Source: Eubacterium sp. | Lineage (GTDB): Bacteria; Bacillota; Clostridia; Lachnospirales; Lachnospiraceae | Assembly: GCA_017459345.1 (NCBI GenBank) | Contig: JAFUDC010000098.1 | Coordinates: forward strand, 1 to 62,659 | DNA: 62,659 nt | Reading direction: 5' to 3' | In this document: one piece after another, positions 47,247 to 56,357 of the stretch | How the letters are laid out: each line of letters starts with the position of its first letter | How positions within the stretch are numbered: the first letter of the stretch is position 1 | Translations under genes and position numbers: made by a program | Notes under the pieces: model-generated | What the model was told of the DNA's origin: nothing | Database searches by the model: none | Seen by the model: only the letters and a program-made list of their open reading frames with translations

Positions 47247-48293
47247 TTACATTTCACCTGTAAGACGATCCTGCCCTCCAGACATATGTCGGATCCGATA
47301 CAGGCTCGGTGACAAACCGGTCTGACTTTTAAAGAAATTCGTAAAACTATCCAGACGGTGAAAACCACAGGCTGCGGCCACATCAGAAACAGAGTTCTTC
47401 TGATCTGCCAGCAGGCCAGCCGCCCTGTTTATAAGCAGCCTGGTCCGGTACTCCTTGACGGTAAAGCCCGTCACTGTCTTAAAAGTTCTTGTAAGCTTGC
47501 TCTTACTCATATGGGCGACAAGGGCAAGCTTATCCAAAGTAATCGCATTATTTATATCTGAATCCAGATAATCAAGAATCATCTGTACCTGCTCTTTATC
47601 ATCATCCCTGATGCCAGATCCTTTTGCGGCTGTCAAAGGGATGCTGCATTTCTCTGAATCCACCATCAGCTCATAGATGAAAAGAGTCAGAAGTTCATTC
47701 ATTTTATTCTTCTGGTATATCTCAGTAAAACCAGGTTTCTTAAAAGGACAGTTCTCCAGCTGCCGGATGATCATTGAAACAGTCTCTGACAAACCAGGCG
47801 CAGGCAGACAGGAGTTAAAATGATCCATGCTGATACATTGCCTGATCTGATCAGAATACATAAAGAATATTCTCTGTGCTGTCTCCGGCAGAAAGAAAAT
47901 ACAGAGACCCTGTATACTGGCCCCAGGCAGAAAATACATTTTCCCGTCATTCTCGGGGAAAGTATCAAAATAAATCGTATCTTTTTTCAGGAGATAATTC
48001 ATCCTTGAAGTGTGGTGTACTGATGAACTCACACACGTAAAGTAAGAAATACTGCTGATATCACCCTGCTCCTTTTCTCGACAAAAATCCGTCCGAAAGA
48101 CTGACTTTTTATAAAAATCCATATCCAGAAGCAACAGAGCCACCGAGTCAAAGGGCAGTATAAAACAGAACCTGCCTGAAAACTCCTCCCTGTCAATCCG
48201 ACAGACTCTGCCTGTCTGAAATGAGTCCTTCCCTGAAGCAATATCCTTTAAAGCTGTAATAATGGATAAAAATGTGTCCTTCTCTCTCTTCAT
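47247..48293 (-). CDS. AraC family transcriptional regulator
   Basis: A 348-residue regulator. The C-terminal 100 residues hold the two helix-turn-helix units of the AraC family: ITLDKLALVAHMSKSKLTRTFK and VSDVAAACGFHRLDSFTNFFK followed by TGLSPSLYR. The first 240 residues form an effector domain I cannot assign. It is divergent from the giant surface-protein gene; the 430 bp between them contain four TTTATCTT half-sites, so it probably controls that gene. It converges on rng with a 13-bp gap, marking one edge of the islet. Confidence 0.87.
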   Translation of the reverse strand: MKREKDTFLSIITALKDIASGKDSFQTGRVCRIDREEFSGRFCFILPFDSVALLLLDMDFYKKSVFRTDFCREKEQGDISSISYFTCVSSSVHHTSRMNYLLKKDTIYFDTFPENDGKMYFLPGASIQGLCIFFLPETAQRIFFMYSDQIRQCISMDHFNSCLPAPGLSETVSMIIRQLENCPFKKPGFTEIYQKNKMNELLTLFIYELMVDSEKCSIPLTAAKGSGIRDDDKEQVQMILDYLDSDINNAITLDKLALVAHMSKSKLTRTFKTVTGFTVKEYRTRLLINRAAGLLADQKNSVSDVAAACGFHRLDSFTNFFKSQTGLSPSLYRIRHMSGGQDRLTGEM

Positions 48294-48326
48294 AATATTT
48301 AGACAATCTCCTTAAAACATATTGGA

Positions 48327-48473
48327 TTTATCTTAACAGAGACCCCTTACACAAAGTCCGGAAATAAGCTGACAAAAATAAATCTGAAGTTTATAAATCT
48401 GCCAAACCATTTTATCTTTTGGATACGTTTCCAAAAGATAAACAAATCCAAATTGAAAATATGTTAAGATAAA
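48327..48473. promoter_or_regulatory. Cluster of four TTTATCTT half-sites (putative AraC operator)
   Basis: A perfect palindrome with 13-bp arms (tttatcttttgga, 48411-48423; tccaaaagataaa, 48430-48442) is flanked by a 12-bp inverted pair, tttatcttaaca (48327-48338) and tgttaagataaa (48462-48473). All four arms contain TTTATCTT. The arrangement suits dimeric binding with looping by the adjacent AraC protein. Confidence 0.6.
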
Positions 48474-48508
48474 AAAGGTTCCTACTGGCCAGGTAGGGAC
48501 ACATTTTT

Positions 48509-48569
48509 GGACAATATGGTTAGTTGTTTCTAATATCCGATTCAAATAACTTACCATGTTGTCCTTTTA
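48509..48569 (+). terminator. Hairpin with T-run in the leader of the surface-protein gene
   Basis: ggacaatatggt (48509-48520) pairs with accatgttgtcc (48553-48564), followed by TTTTAAAG. Placed between the operator cluster and the surface-protein start, it may be an attenuator or the end of a short leader RNA. A smaller hairpin (tcctac...gtaggga) precedes it at about 48479-48499. The remaining 48570-48721 shows only AT-rich leader. Confidence 0.45.
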
Positions 48570-48721
48570 AAGTCAACGATATTCTTTTTCACTAACAATA
48601 TGCGAAAGAAGAGAGTAAATTCAGGATGAGAGGAGGATTGGATGGTTTATTCTTAGTACAGACCAGGCAGAAATATGTGAACATAAGATTTGAATTATAA
48701 AAGATAATGGAGAATATAGCA

Positions 48722-51700
48722 ATGAGAGAAAATGTATCTTTATTAAGAAGATTAGAAAAAAACAGTCTATGGCTGCGACTCATAAGCATCATGATGACAG
48801 CCATCCTGTTCATATCTTTAAACCGAATCCAGGTATCTGCCGTGACCGGGAGCCAGGTAGCAGCAGATGGGGTGTACACAAGTACAGTACGTGCTTATAA
48901 GTACAAAGAAGGTAAGTTAAAGAAATCATATTACGGTACACTTAATGTTGCTGTTATTGATGGAGAGATTGCCGGTCTTTGGATTACGAATGCCAGCGAT
49001 GATAAGATGTCGAAATTAATCACAACCGATGTATATTACAATTATGTGGGGAAGGAAGCTTCAGTAACTAATGCCGGTGGAGTGGATGCTGTTTCAAGTT
49101 CAACGGTATCGACATCCACAACCGGCGGCTCCTACAGCACTGCCAAAAAATATTATACATCAGATCTTGCAGATGCTGTTGTAGCGGCTTTGAATACTGC
49201 ACTCGAAAGAAAAACCAACTCATCGGAAAGCAGCTCCGAACCAGTTCAGACGGTAACAGGTACTGCTTCAGTTGTAGATTCTGAGGGAAGTAAGCTGGTC
49301 TTGAATGTTGGTCTGGATACAGATGGTAAAGTTGTAAGCCTGACTGCGGACAGTGATTCCTGCGTCGGCAGCTGGGATTCCATAATCAGCAAAAATGCAG
49401 AGCACTACATTGGAAAGTCAGCGGATGAGATTGATGCAGTATCCGGTGCAACACAATATTCTGCCGCAGTCCATACAGCATTGACAGAAGCATTGGCAAA
49501 AACGACAAGTGCAGTAGTGGAACCTAAGATTATCGAAGGGGATGGCGTAAGTTGGACCAAAGGAAGCACGACTGGGCTTACATTCCGATCAGATGCAGAC
49601 TATAGCTTATTTTTAAATAAGGTTACAGTAGATGGTTCTACCGTGCCGACAGGAAAATTTACAGCTAAGAGCGGTTCTACAGTTGTTACTTTGGACAGTT
49701 CTTATTTGGAAACATTAGGAACAGGTTCACATAGTGTGGGGATAGTGTCCAGTACAGGTACGGCGAGCGCTACGTTTGCGGTGGCGGCGGATACAGCAAG
49801 TAGTGGAGATAGCACATCTTCAGATGGTGTTCTTGCAGATGGGACATACACCTATACAGAAAATATGAAGCTGTATAGCTATGAATATGATGTTACGGTA
49901 ACACTAACCGTGAGTAACGGAAAATTTACGAGTGTTACGGCAGAACCTTCTGGAAATATTGCAAACAAGGATGAGTATGTATTAAAAAATGCAGTTTACT
50001 CTTTGAACCAAACGTTATCTGGGCAAACTGCTACAACAGATGCAATTAATAATGCAACCTATTCATCATCCGGAGTTCCATATCCTTCATGGGCTGATTA
50101 TAGTAGTTCTGGGACTGCTTTTGACAATATCAAGAGCGCCGCTGCGAAAGCAGAACTAGAAGGTTCTTCAGGAGGTAGTGATGCAGGAAAAACAATATCT
50201 CCTGGAAAAAGTGCCACGATTTATGTAGGGGAAACTCTCACATTGCAAGGAACAAAACCCAGTAGCTATGGAAATTATCATTATTGGTATACTGACGAAG
50301 ATGACGTTGATTATATTGAATGGGATATTGATAATAATGCATCCTCATCTTATTATGCAGGGACTAATATTGCAAATGTTACTGGTATAACAGCGGGCAC
50401 GGTAACTGTATATCATCAATATGTAAGTGGCGGTAGTTGGGTTAACCCGGGAGAAACCTTTACGATTACCGTAAAAGAAAAGGAAGATACAAATAATAAA
50501 GCAAAAATTGAGCTTGATAAATCGGCCGTTACTCTTGAATTGGGCGCAAATGGTTCTGTTAAGGCTACACCTACCGGATGCACAGATCTTACAGTGACAT
50601 CCAGCAACGCTGATGTGGCTACAGCAACTATCAGTGATAATGCCATTTCTGTAACGGGTGTTTCTGCAGGAACGGCTGTCATTACAGTAAATGGAACCGC
50701 CACTAGTGGTTATTCTGCACCTGATTCCGTGACATTTACGGTAACCGTGAATCCTGGTGGCGGTGGAACGGGAACCGGCTCCGGGGGAACAACGGAAACA
50801 ACACCGGGAAATCCTACATATGTAAAATCTATTTCGCCCGAGAACCAGGTCGCGGAAGAATATACCATTTCATTGAATGTAACTGGAGATGACATGGAGA
50901 GTACAACAACGACTCCCGGGATGCAGGGCAAAGGTACGAATCTTGTAATTGTCATTGATATCTCAGGATCTATCGTAGGAAAAGAGACTGCATTGAATGC
51001 TGCAATTAAGTCATTAGTGAATAGCTTACCTAAGAATTCTCAGGTCGGTGTCGTGACATTCAATGACTCTGCAAGTATGAGCAAAGTTTATAGTCCAAGC
51101 ACGATTTCCGGATTAACCTTTAGCGGTGTTGAAAACGCCGGGACAAAAATGGCGACTGGAATTGCAGCTGCAGCAAGTCTTTTAAATGGTTCTGGTTGGT
51201 CGGAGGCTTCAAATGATAAGGCTATGGCTATTATCTCGGATTTTGATATTGATGATTATGCTGATGCCATCAATAATGCAAAAACTGCGAAGTCTGCTAA
51301 TACCAAGATTTATTCTGTTAAGATTGATGCAACGTCAGTTGGGGCAGCAAATAGAACTGAGCTGACAACAGATGAGCGAGTGGCCAGTATAGATCCGGCG
51401 ACTCGTTACATATCGAGTCAGTATCCGGGAGCCAGTGCTGTAAATAATTCTATGTTTGGAATGTTCAATCAGGCAACGGTTACCCCTGGTACCGCTGACA
51501 ATAACGCATCCTATGTTTACGGTGCGGGCGGCGGCAACTGGAGTGAGATTTTCCAGGAAATCAAAGAAACACAAGGCATGACAGAAACATCCACAGTGCC
51601 GATGAAGAATGTGGTAATCACAGACACATTGAGCCCGTATGTGGAACTTTCCGGGACGGGATCGAATTACGGTGTTTTGCTTGAACCTTCAGACAATAGC

Positions 51701-54526
51701 GTATCACTGGGAACCGTCAGTACAAGTAAAGATGCCGATGGAAATACTGTTGTGAGTGCAGCCTTAAATGGAGAACTTACAGATGGAACGACTTATACAG
51801 TCAAGATTCCGGTGAAGCCTACAGAAAAAGCGCAGACAGAAGCAAACGAATCGCCGGATTCTACCAAGTCTTTTATCTCAAACGTTGAAGCCAAGATGGC
51901 TTATGAATATGATGAAGAGAACAAAGGCGAAGTGACCTACGAAGAGATTCCTAAAATTCTCGTAGCAAAGCAGGTAACGCTTACGTATGATGCGAATGCA
52001 GGAGATGATACGGTAGATAATATGCCGAATCCCGCTCAAAGCGCTGCGACAACAGTAAATACAAGCGGGGTTAAGACCGGATATGCAACATTTGATATCA
52101 CTTCTTCAGAACCGTCCCGAGAAGGTTATATTTTCCATGGATGGGCTGAGACCGCTGATGCGACAGAGGCAACCTATAAAAATGAAGCGGGAAAAAATAG
52201 TATAGATATTGATGAAGATACGACTCTTTACGCTGTTTGGGCCAAGCTTGCCGTGAAGATTACCTTTGAAAGAGGTGCGGATGACACCACAGGTGTAATG
52301 GATCCTCAGGAAGAGGAGTATGGTTCTACTTTTAAACTGAAAGAAAACAGTTTTGTCAGAACCGGATACACATTTACTGGTTGGAAAGTTAAAGCAGTAA
52401 CAGATCCGTCAACTTTGTTACAACGTCTCTTCAGTGCAAAAGCAAGAGCAAAAGCAAAAGAGAATGATACCTACAAAGATAAGGAAGAATTGAGTGACGT
52501 AAAGCAGGATATCACACTTGAGGCTCAGTGGACACCCATTGAGTACAAGATCACCTATAATCTTGACGGTGGAAGCGTTTCGGAAACAAATCCTGAGAAG
52601 TATACCATTGAGTCCGAGGATATCACCCTGAACAATCCGACCAAAGACGGATACACCTTCGCAGGATGGAAGGGTACGGATCTTACAAATGCTTCTGATA
52701 ATGTAACTATTGTAAAAGGCTCGACCGGAGACCGTGTTTACACTGCGACATGGACGCAGAACGAGCATAAAGTAACGTATACGGTTAAAGGCGATGTTCC
52801 GGATGGATATTCGGCACCGCCAGAAACCACACAGAAAACAGGTGATTCTGTAACGGTGGAAGCTGCAGGAACAACCGATCAGACAGAAAAAGACGGTGTG
52901 CCGGGAACCTGGGAATTCAGCGGATGGACAACATCTGACGCGACTGTCAACGATGGTAAGTTCTCTATGCCTGATAAGGATGTAACCATGACAGGAACAT
53001 GGACATTCACAGAGGTTACGACCCCTCCGGAACAGGATACATCCTATACCGTTTCCACAGCCTCGAAGCACACCTATGAGATTTATCAGATCCTGAAGGG
53101 CGATTACGAGACATTGGACGGAAAAGATGTTCTTACAAATGCTGAACTCGGCTCTAACGGCAAGCTTCCGACCGGTGAAACCTTGGAAAATGCACTGGAA
53201 GCGTTAAAGGCAGTAGCTGACGAAGCTGCCCATACAGACAAAGAGCAGCTTACAGTAATCGAGAAGTATGTGGATTTAAATAGTACCCCGGTAAAAACAG
53301 TAACGGACGGTACCCCTGCGACAGGTCTTGAAGGCGGATATTATTTGATCAGGGATCTGGAAAACTGGAATGGAAAATATCATGCGTCTACAACCTATAT
53401 CACGCTGATTGTTAAAGACCAGACTTTCACACCAAAGTCATTGCGTCCTACAGTAGATAAGCAGGTGTCTGATGATGAGAATGCGAAAGATGGAACATCT
53501 GATACAAATACAACCAACATTTCATCCAGATGGAATGAAATCTGGGGCGAGTCTGCGGATCACACCATCAATGAGAGTTTCCAGTTCCGATTGATCGCGA
53601 TGATACCGGCATCCGAGCATATGATAGATTATGCTGCATACAAGCTGGTATTCACAGATACGATGTCACCCGGTGTGACCTTTGATAGTATTGCTTCGGT
53701 GACAATTAACGGAAAATCGATTAATTCTGGTAATTATGAAGTTTCCGGCGTTTCACAGGGAGATGCAGGCAAGACATGGACTCTTACGATCAATGATGTC
53801 AAGAAAGCAGCAGACGGATTAAACATTGACGATGATGGGGCAGAGGTGGTTGTAACCTACAACGCACACCTGAATGCTAATGCGATTGCATTTGATGCAT
53901 CGACTGCGGCGGAAGGAATAGATGCTGTCAATAAGAATAGTGTATATCTGGAATACTCTAATAATCCGAATACTGGTCACGATACTGAAATGGGCAAAAC
54001 CGTAGATGACACTGTATGGGTATTCACCTATAAGTTGAATAACACCAAATACGCAGATGAAGCGACACCAGGCAACGAATTAGCAAATGCTGAGTTTGAG
54101 ATAAGAGATAGCACTAACAAAGCCATGAAGCTAATTGAAGGCGATGGCACATATACCGTTGCTGATCAGGATACCACAACAGGTTTCGTTACCACAATGA
54201 AATCAAATTCCAGTGGTAAGTTTGATGTAATCGGTCTGGATGTCGGAGAATATACTTTGGTCGAAACAAAGGCACCTGAAGGCTATAATACTATAGCAGA
54301 CCAGACCGTTTTAATCAGTGCAACTCACAAGGAAACCGATGATACAGCGCATGCGGCACTTAATCTAAATAATGATAGTACAATGAATCTTAACATAGTT
54401 GATCAGAGTGGATCCGTTCTTCCGTCCACTGGTGGAATCGGTACTACAATCTTCTACATTCTTGGTTCTGTCCTTGTTCTTGGTGCTGGAGTGATCCTTG
54501 TATCCAGAAGAAGAATAAGTGTATAA
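48722..54526 (+). CDS. Giant LPSTG-anchored surface protein: FMN_bind-like modules, vWA and pilin domains
   Basis: About 1,934 residues (numbering from the upstream ATG at 48707, five codons earlier; ATG 48722 has GGAG at better spacing). A signal segment (22-45) precedes three FMN_bind-like modules ending in DAVSSST (127-133), DAVSGAT (243-249) and DAINNAT (445-451); the second matches the motif flavinylated by ApbE. Ig-like/Big2 regions follow (about 500-700), then a vWA domain with MIDAS DISGS at 751-755, a DUF11/isopeptide-like domain (about 965-1085), four InlB/Flg_new-type repeats (1090-1445), pilin shaft domains with YEIYQIL and the E-box YTLVETKAPEGYN, and the sorting signal LPSTG (1905) with helix and RRR tail. 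No sortase or ApbE in the window. Likely a redox-active or adhesive surface fibre. Confidence 0.82.
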   Translation: MRENVSLLRRLEKNSLWLRLISIMMTAILFISLNRIQVSAVTGSQVAADGVYTSTVRAYKYKEGKLKKSYYGTLNVAVIDGEIAGLWITNASDDKMSKLITTDVYYNYVGKEASVTNAGGVDAVSSSTVSTSTTGGSYSTAKKYYTSDLADAVVAALNTALERKTNSSESSSEPVQTVTGTASVVDSEGSKLVLNVGLDTDGKVVSLTADSDSCVGSWDSIISKNAEHYIGKSADEIDAVSGATQYSAAVHTALTEALAKTTSAVVEPKIIEGDGVSWTKGSTTGLTFRSDADYSLFLNKVTVDGSTVPTGKFTAKSGSTVVTLDSSYLETLGTGSHSVGIVSSTGTASATFAVAADTASSGDSTSSDGVLADGTYTYTENMKLYSYEYDVTVTLTVSNGKFTSVTAEPSGNIANKDEYVLKNAVYSLNQTLSGQTATTDAINNATYSSSGVPYPSWADYSSSGTAFDNIKSAAAKAELEGSSGGSDAGKTISPGKSATIYVGETLTLQGTKPSSYGNYHYWYTDEDDVDYIEWDIDNNASSSYYAGTNIANVTGITAGTVTVYHQYVSGGSWVNPGETFTITVKEKEDTNNKAKIELDKSAVTLELGANGSVKATPTGCTDLTVTSSNADVATATISDNAISVTGVSAGTAVITVNGTATSGYSAPDSVTFTVTVNPGGGGTGTGSGGTTETTPGNPTYVKSISPENQVAEEYTISLNVTGDDMESTTTTPGMQGKGTNLVIVIDISGSIVGKETALNAAIKSLVNSLPKNSQVGVVTFNDSASMSKVYSPSTISGLTFSGVENAGTKMATGIAAAASLLNGSGWSEASNDKAMAIISDFDIDDYADAINNAKTAKSANTKIYSVKIDATSVGAANRTELTTDERVASIDPATRYISSQYPGASAVNNSMFGMFNQATVTPGTADNNASYVYGAGGGNWSEIFQEIKETQGMTETSTVPMKNVVITDTLSPYVELSGTGSNYGVLLEPSDNSVSLGTVSTSKDADGNTVVSAALNGELTDGTTYTVKIPVKPTEKAQTEANESPDSTKSFISNVEAKMAYEYDEENKGEVTYEEIPKILVAKQVTLTYDANAGDDTVDNMPNPAQSAATTVNTSGVKTGYATFDITSSEPSREGYIFHGWAETADATEATYKNEAGKNSIDIDEDTTLYAVWAKLAVKITFERGADDTTGVMDPQEEEYGSTFKLKENSFVRTGYTFTGWKVKAVTDPSTLLQRLFSAKARAKAKENDTYKDKEELSDVKQDITLEAQWTPIEYKITYNLDGGSVSETNPEKYTIESEDITLNNPTKDGYTFAGWKGTDLTNASDNVTIVKGSTGDRVYTATWTQNEHKVTYTVKGDVPDGYSAPPETTQKTGDSVTVEAAGTTDQTEKDGVPGTWEFSGWTTSDATVNDGKFSMPDKDVTMTGTWTFTEVTTPPEQDTSYTVSTASKHTYEIYQILKGDYETLDGKDVLTNAELGSNGKLPTGETLENALEALKAVADEAAHTDKEQLTVIEKYVDLNSTPVKTVTDGTPATGLEGGYYLIRDLENWNGKYHASTTYITLIVKDQTFTPKSLRPTVDKQVSDDENAKDGTSDTNTTNISSRWNEIWGESADHTINESFQFRLIAMIPASEHMIDYAAYKLVFTDTMSPGVTFDSIASVTINGKSINSGNYEVSGVSQGDAGKTWTLTINDVKKAADGLNIDDDGAEVVVTYNAHLNANAIAFDASTAAEGIDAVNKNSVYLEYSNNPNTGHDTEMGKTVDDTVWVFTYKLNNTKYADEATPGNELANAEFEIRDSTNKAMKLIEGDGTYTVADQDTTTGFVTTMKSNSSGKFDVIGLDVGEYTLVETKAPEGYNTIADQTVLISATHKETDDTAHAALNLNNDSTMNLNIVDQSGSVLPSTGGIGTTIFYILGSVLVLGAGVILVSRRRISV

Positions 54527-54541
54527 CTATATTACTCCGTG

Positions 54542-54571
54542 AGAGGGCAAAATCATTTTGCCCTCTTCTTT
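54542..54571 (+). terminator. Terminator of the giant surface-protein gene
   Basis: agagggcaaaat and attttgccctct form a 12-bp stem with a one-base centre, followed by TCTTTTTCTT, 16 bases after the stop codon. The 54572-54787 gap is AT-rich with no clear gene. Confidence 0.88.
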
Positions 54572-54787
54572 TTCTTAGCACGGCTTTTGTAAAATTGAAA
54601 TATAGAATGTGTTAATATTTAGTAATGCGATAAATATATGGTTGCCTTGTTATCGATTATATGATAAACTTATCTAAACTCTTATTTCCAATCTTCGTAA
54701 GAAAAGATTCCACACTACAAAAGACAACATTTCCCGAATTACTAATGATATCAATACATATAATAGTAGGAAGGAAGTGCGTATTTT

Positions 54788-55786
54788 TTGGCAAGTATGA
54801 AATCATGGGAGGAATTAGAGCTTAAGGATGACTTTATTTTTGGAAAGGTGATGAGAGATCCAGAGTTGTGCCGGCAGATGCTGGAGCGTATTCTGGATAT
54901 ACCCATAGACCATATCGAGTATCCTGAGATTCAGAAGACGATCGATCTGGATCTGGAATCCAAAGGAATCCGTTTGGATGTCTATGTAAAAGACGACCAA
55001 GGAACCGTATATAACATGGAGATGCAGGCCATTAACAAAGATGATCTGAAAAAGAGAAGCCGTTACTATCAGGCTGTGATCGACATGGATCTTCTGGAGA
55101 AAGGGGAATACTATAAAAACCTGAACAGGAGTTATATCATCTTCATATGTAATTTTGATTTATTCTCGGAGGGCAGATATATTTATACTTTTGAGAATAC
55201 CTGTCAGGAAGATCCAAGTATCAGACTTGGAGACGGCACGGCAAAAATTTTCCTGAATGCAGCAGGGAGTACGGGAGAAGTCTCACCGGAACTTAAGGCT
55301 TTCCTGGCATATGTAAGTAACCGGACAGTAGGAGAAGACAGCTTTGTGAAAAAACTTGATCAAGCAGTACATAATGCAAAAGAGAACAGGAAATGGAGAA
55401 ATGAGTATATGAAGATGTATCTTTGGCAAAAGGAGATAGAAAGAGAAAGTCGGGAAAAAGGCCATGCGGAAGGCCATGCTGAAGGTCACGCGGAAGGTCT
55501 TGCTGAAGGTCACGCGGAAGGCCTTGCTGAAGGTCACGCGGAAGGTCTTGCTGAAGGTCTCCTGGAAGGTCGGGCTGAGGGCGAAGTGATAAAGGTAATT
55601 TCTCAGATCAGGAAAAAGATCACAAAGGTCTTACCTGCTGAGGAGATTGCCGATATGTTGGAAGAGGATATTGACTATATCCGTACTCTTTCTGATTTGA
55701 TAAGTGCATACCCAAAGAAAACTGATGAGGAGATATATAAGCTTTATCAGGAAAGCTATACTACAAAGCGGGATAAGAAGGTATAA
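54788..55786 (+). CDS. Rpn family PD-(D/E)XK nuclease / recombination-promoting protein
   Basis: A 332-residue member of the Rpn/TIGR01784 group, nucleases once annotated as transposases that promote RecA-independent recombination. The N-terminal nuclease domain opens ELKDDFIFGKVMRD and has the RLDVYVKD...NMEMQ core (catalytic Asp and Glu about residues 60-76). Residues about 225-264 are ten tetrapeptides of (H/L)AEG type, a repeat region common in this family. TTG 54788 is preferred because AAGGAAG lies ten bases upstream. It is the last islet gene before rplU. Confidence 0.85.
   Translation: MASMKSWEELELKDDFIFGKVMRDPELCRQMLERILDIPIDHIEYPEIQKTIDLDLESKGIRLDVYVKDDQGTVYNMEMQAINKDDLKKRSRYYQAVIDMDLLEKGEYYKNLNRSYIIFICNFDLFSEGRYIYTFENTCQEDPSIRLGDGTAKIFLNAAGSTGEVSPELKAFLAYVSNRTVGEDSFVKKLDQAVHNAKENRKWRNEYMKMYLWQKEIERESREKGHAEGHAEGHAEGLAEGHAEGLAEGHAEGLAEGLLEGRAEGEVIKVISQIRKKITKVLPAEEIADMLEEDIDYIRTLSDLISAYPKKTDEEIYKLYQESYTTKRDKKV
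55460..55579 (+). repeat. Ten 12-bp tandem repeats inside the Rpn-type gene
   Basis: Units such as ggtcacgcggaa and ggtcttgctgaa alternate, making a 24-bp higher-order unit present three times from 55484 to 55555 with one base change. Each unit adds G-(H/L)-A-E. Copy changes keep the frame. Confidence 0.9.
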
Positions 55787-55861
55787 GTTTCCTGCAAGAT
55801 TGATATCAATTTGAATTTTCCGGATCGATGAGAAGAGGGATTGAGACAAACAAAATAATTA

Positions 55862-55890
55862 TTGACACCACCCTTTAAAAATGGTAGAAT
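55862..55890 (+). promoter_or_regulatory. Promoter of the rplU operon
   Basis: TTGACA (55862-55867) and TAGAAT (55885-55890) are 17 bases apart. It makes ribosomal gene expression independent of the islet placed upstream. Confidence 0.8.
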
Positions 55891-55907
55891 ATTTTTCGTA
55901 TGCCGCA

Positions 55908-55957
55908 CAGTTCGGTCTAAGTTCCCTTACATGATCACTTAAGGGACACCAAAACTG
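55908..55957 (+). ncRNA. Structured rplU leader (possible L21 leader)
   Basis: An outer stem cagtt/aactg encloses gttccctta...taagggac with one bulge, located just upstream of the rplU ribosome site. Firmicutes L21 leaders occupy this position and mediate autogenous control; the match to that family (RF00559) is by position and structure only. Confidence 0.55.
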
Positions 55958-55983
55958 GCGAGTAATTATTCAGGAGGTGCCAT

Positions 55984-56292
55984 ATGTACGCTATTATTGC
56001 AACAGGTGGTAAACAGTATAAGGTTAGCGAAGGCGATGTGATCAAGGTTGAAAAGCTTGGCGTGGAAGCTGGATCTGCTTATACATTTGACCAGGTTTTA
56101 GTTGTAAGTGGTGATGAAGTCAAGGTAGGTGATCCTACTGTTGCCGGAGCTACTGTTGAAGCTTCTGTAATTGAAGACGGTAAGGCTAAGAAGGTTATCG
56201 TTTACAAGTACAAGAGAAAAACAGGCTACCACAAGAAGCAGGGCCACAGACAGCCGTATACAAAGGTTAAGATTGAGAAGATCAACGCTTAA
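55984..56292 (+). CDS. rplU: 50S ribosomal protein L21
   Basis: A 102-residue ribosomal protein with the canonical [18 protein letters not shown] start and the C-terminal signature [17 protein letters not shown]. It binds 23S rRNA in the large subunit. A CAGGAGGTG site precedes the ATG. First gene of the L21-Prp-L27 set. Confidence 0.98.
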   Translation: MYAIIATGGKQYKVSEGDVIKVEKLGVEAGSAYTFDQVLVVSGDEVKVGDPTVAGATVEASVIEDGKAKKVIVYKYKRKTGYHKKQGHRQPYTKVKIEKINA

Positions 56293-56357
56293 TTCCCCAG
56301 GGATTGGCAGATAAGCAGTCTTATACTTTGTCAGACGACATAACTGGTAGTAATCAC

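Noticed and set aside
55460-55579. Regular short repeats that could suggest a CRISPR array.
   Set aside because: The units are contiguous 12-mers without spacers and lie in frame inside a protein gene; no cas genes are present.
54788-55786. Annotating the Rpn-type protein as part of an insertion sequence.
   Set aside because: No terminal inverted repeats or DDE motifs flank it; the PD-(D/E)XK core indicates an Rpn nuclease.
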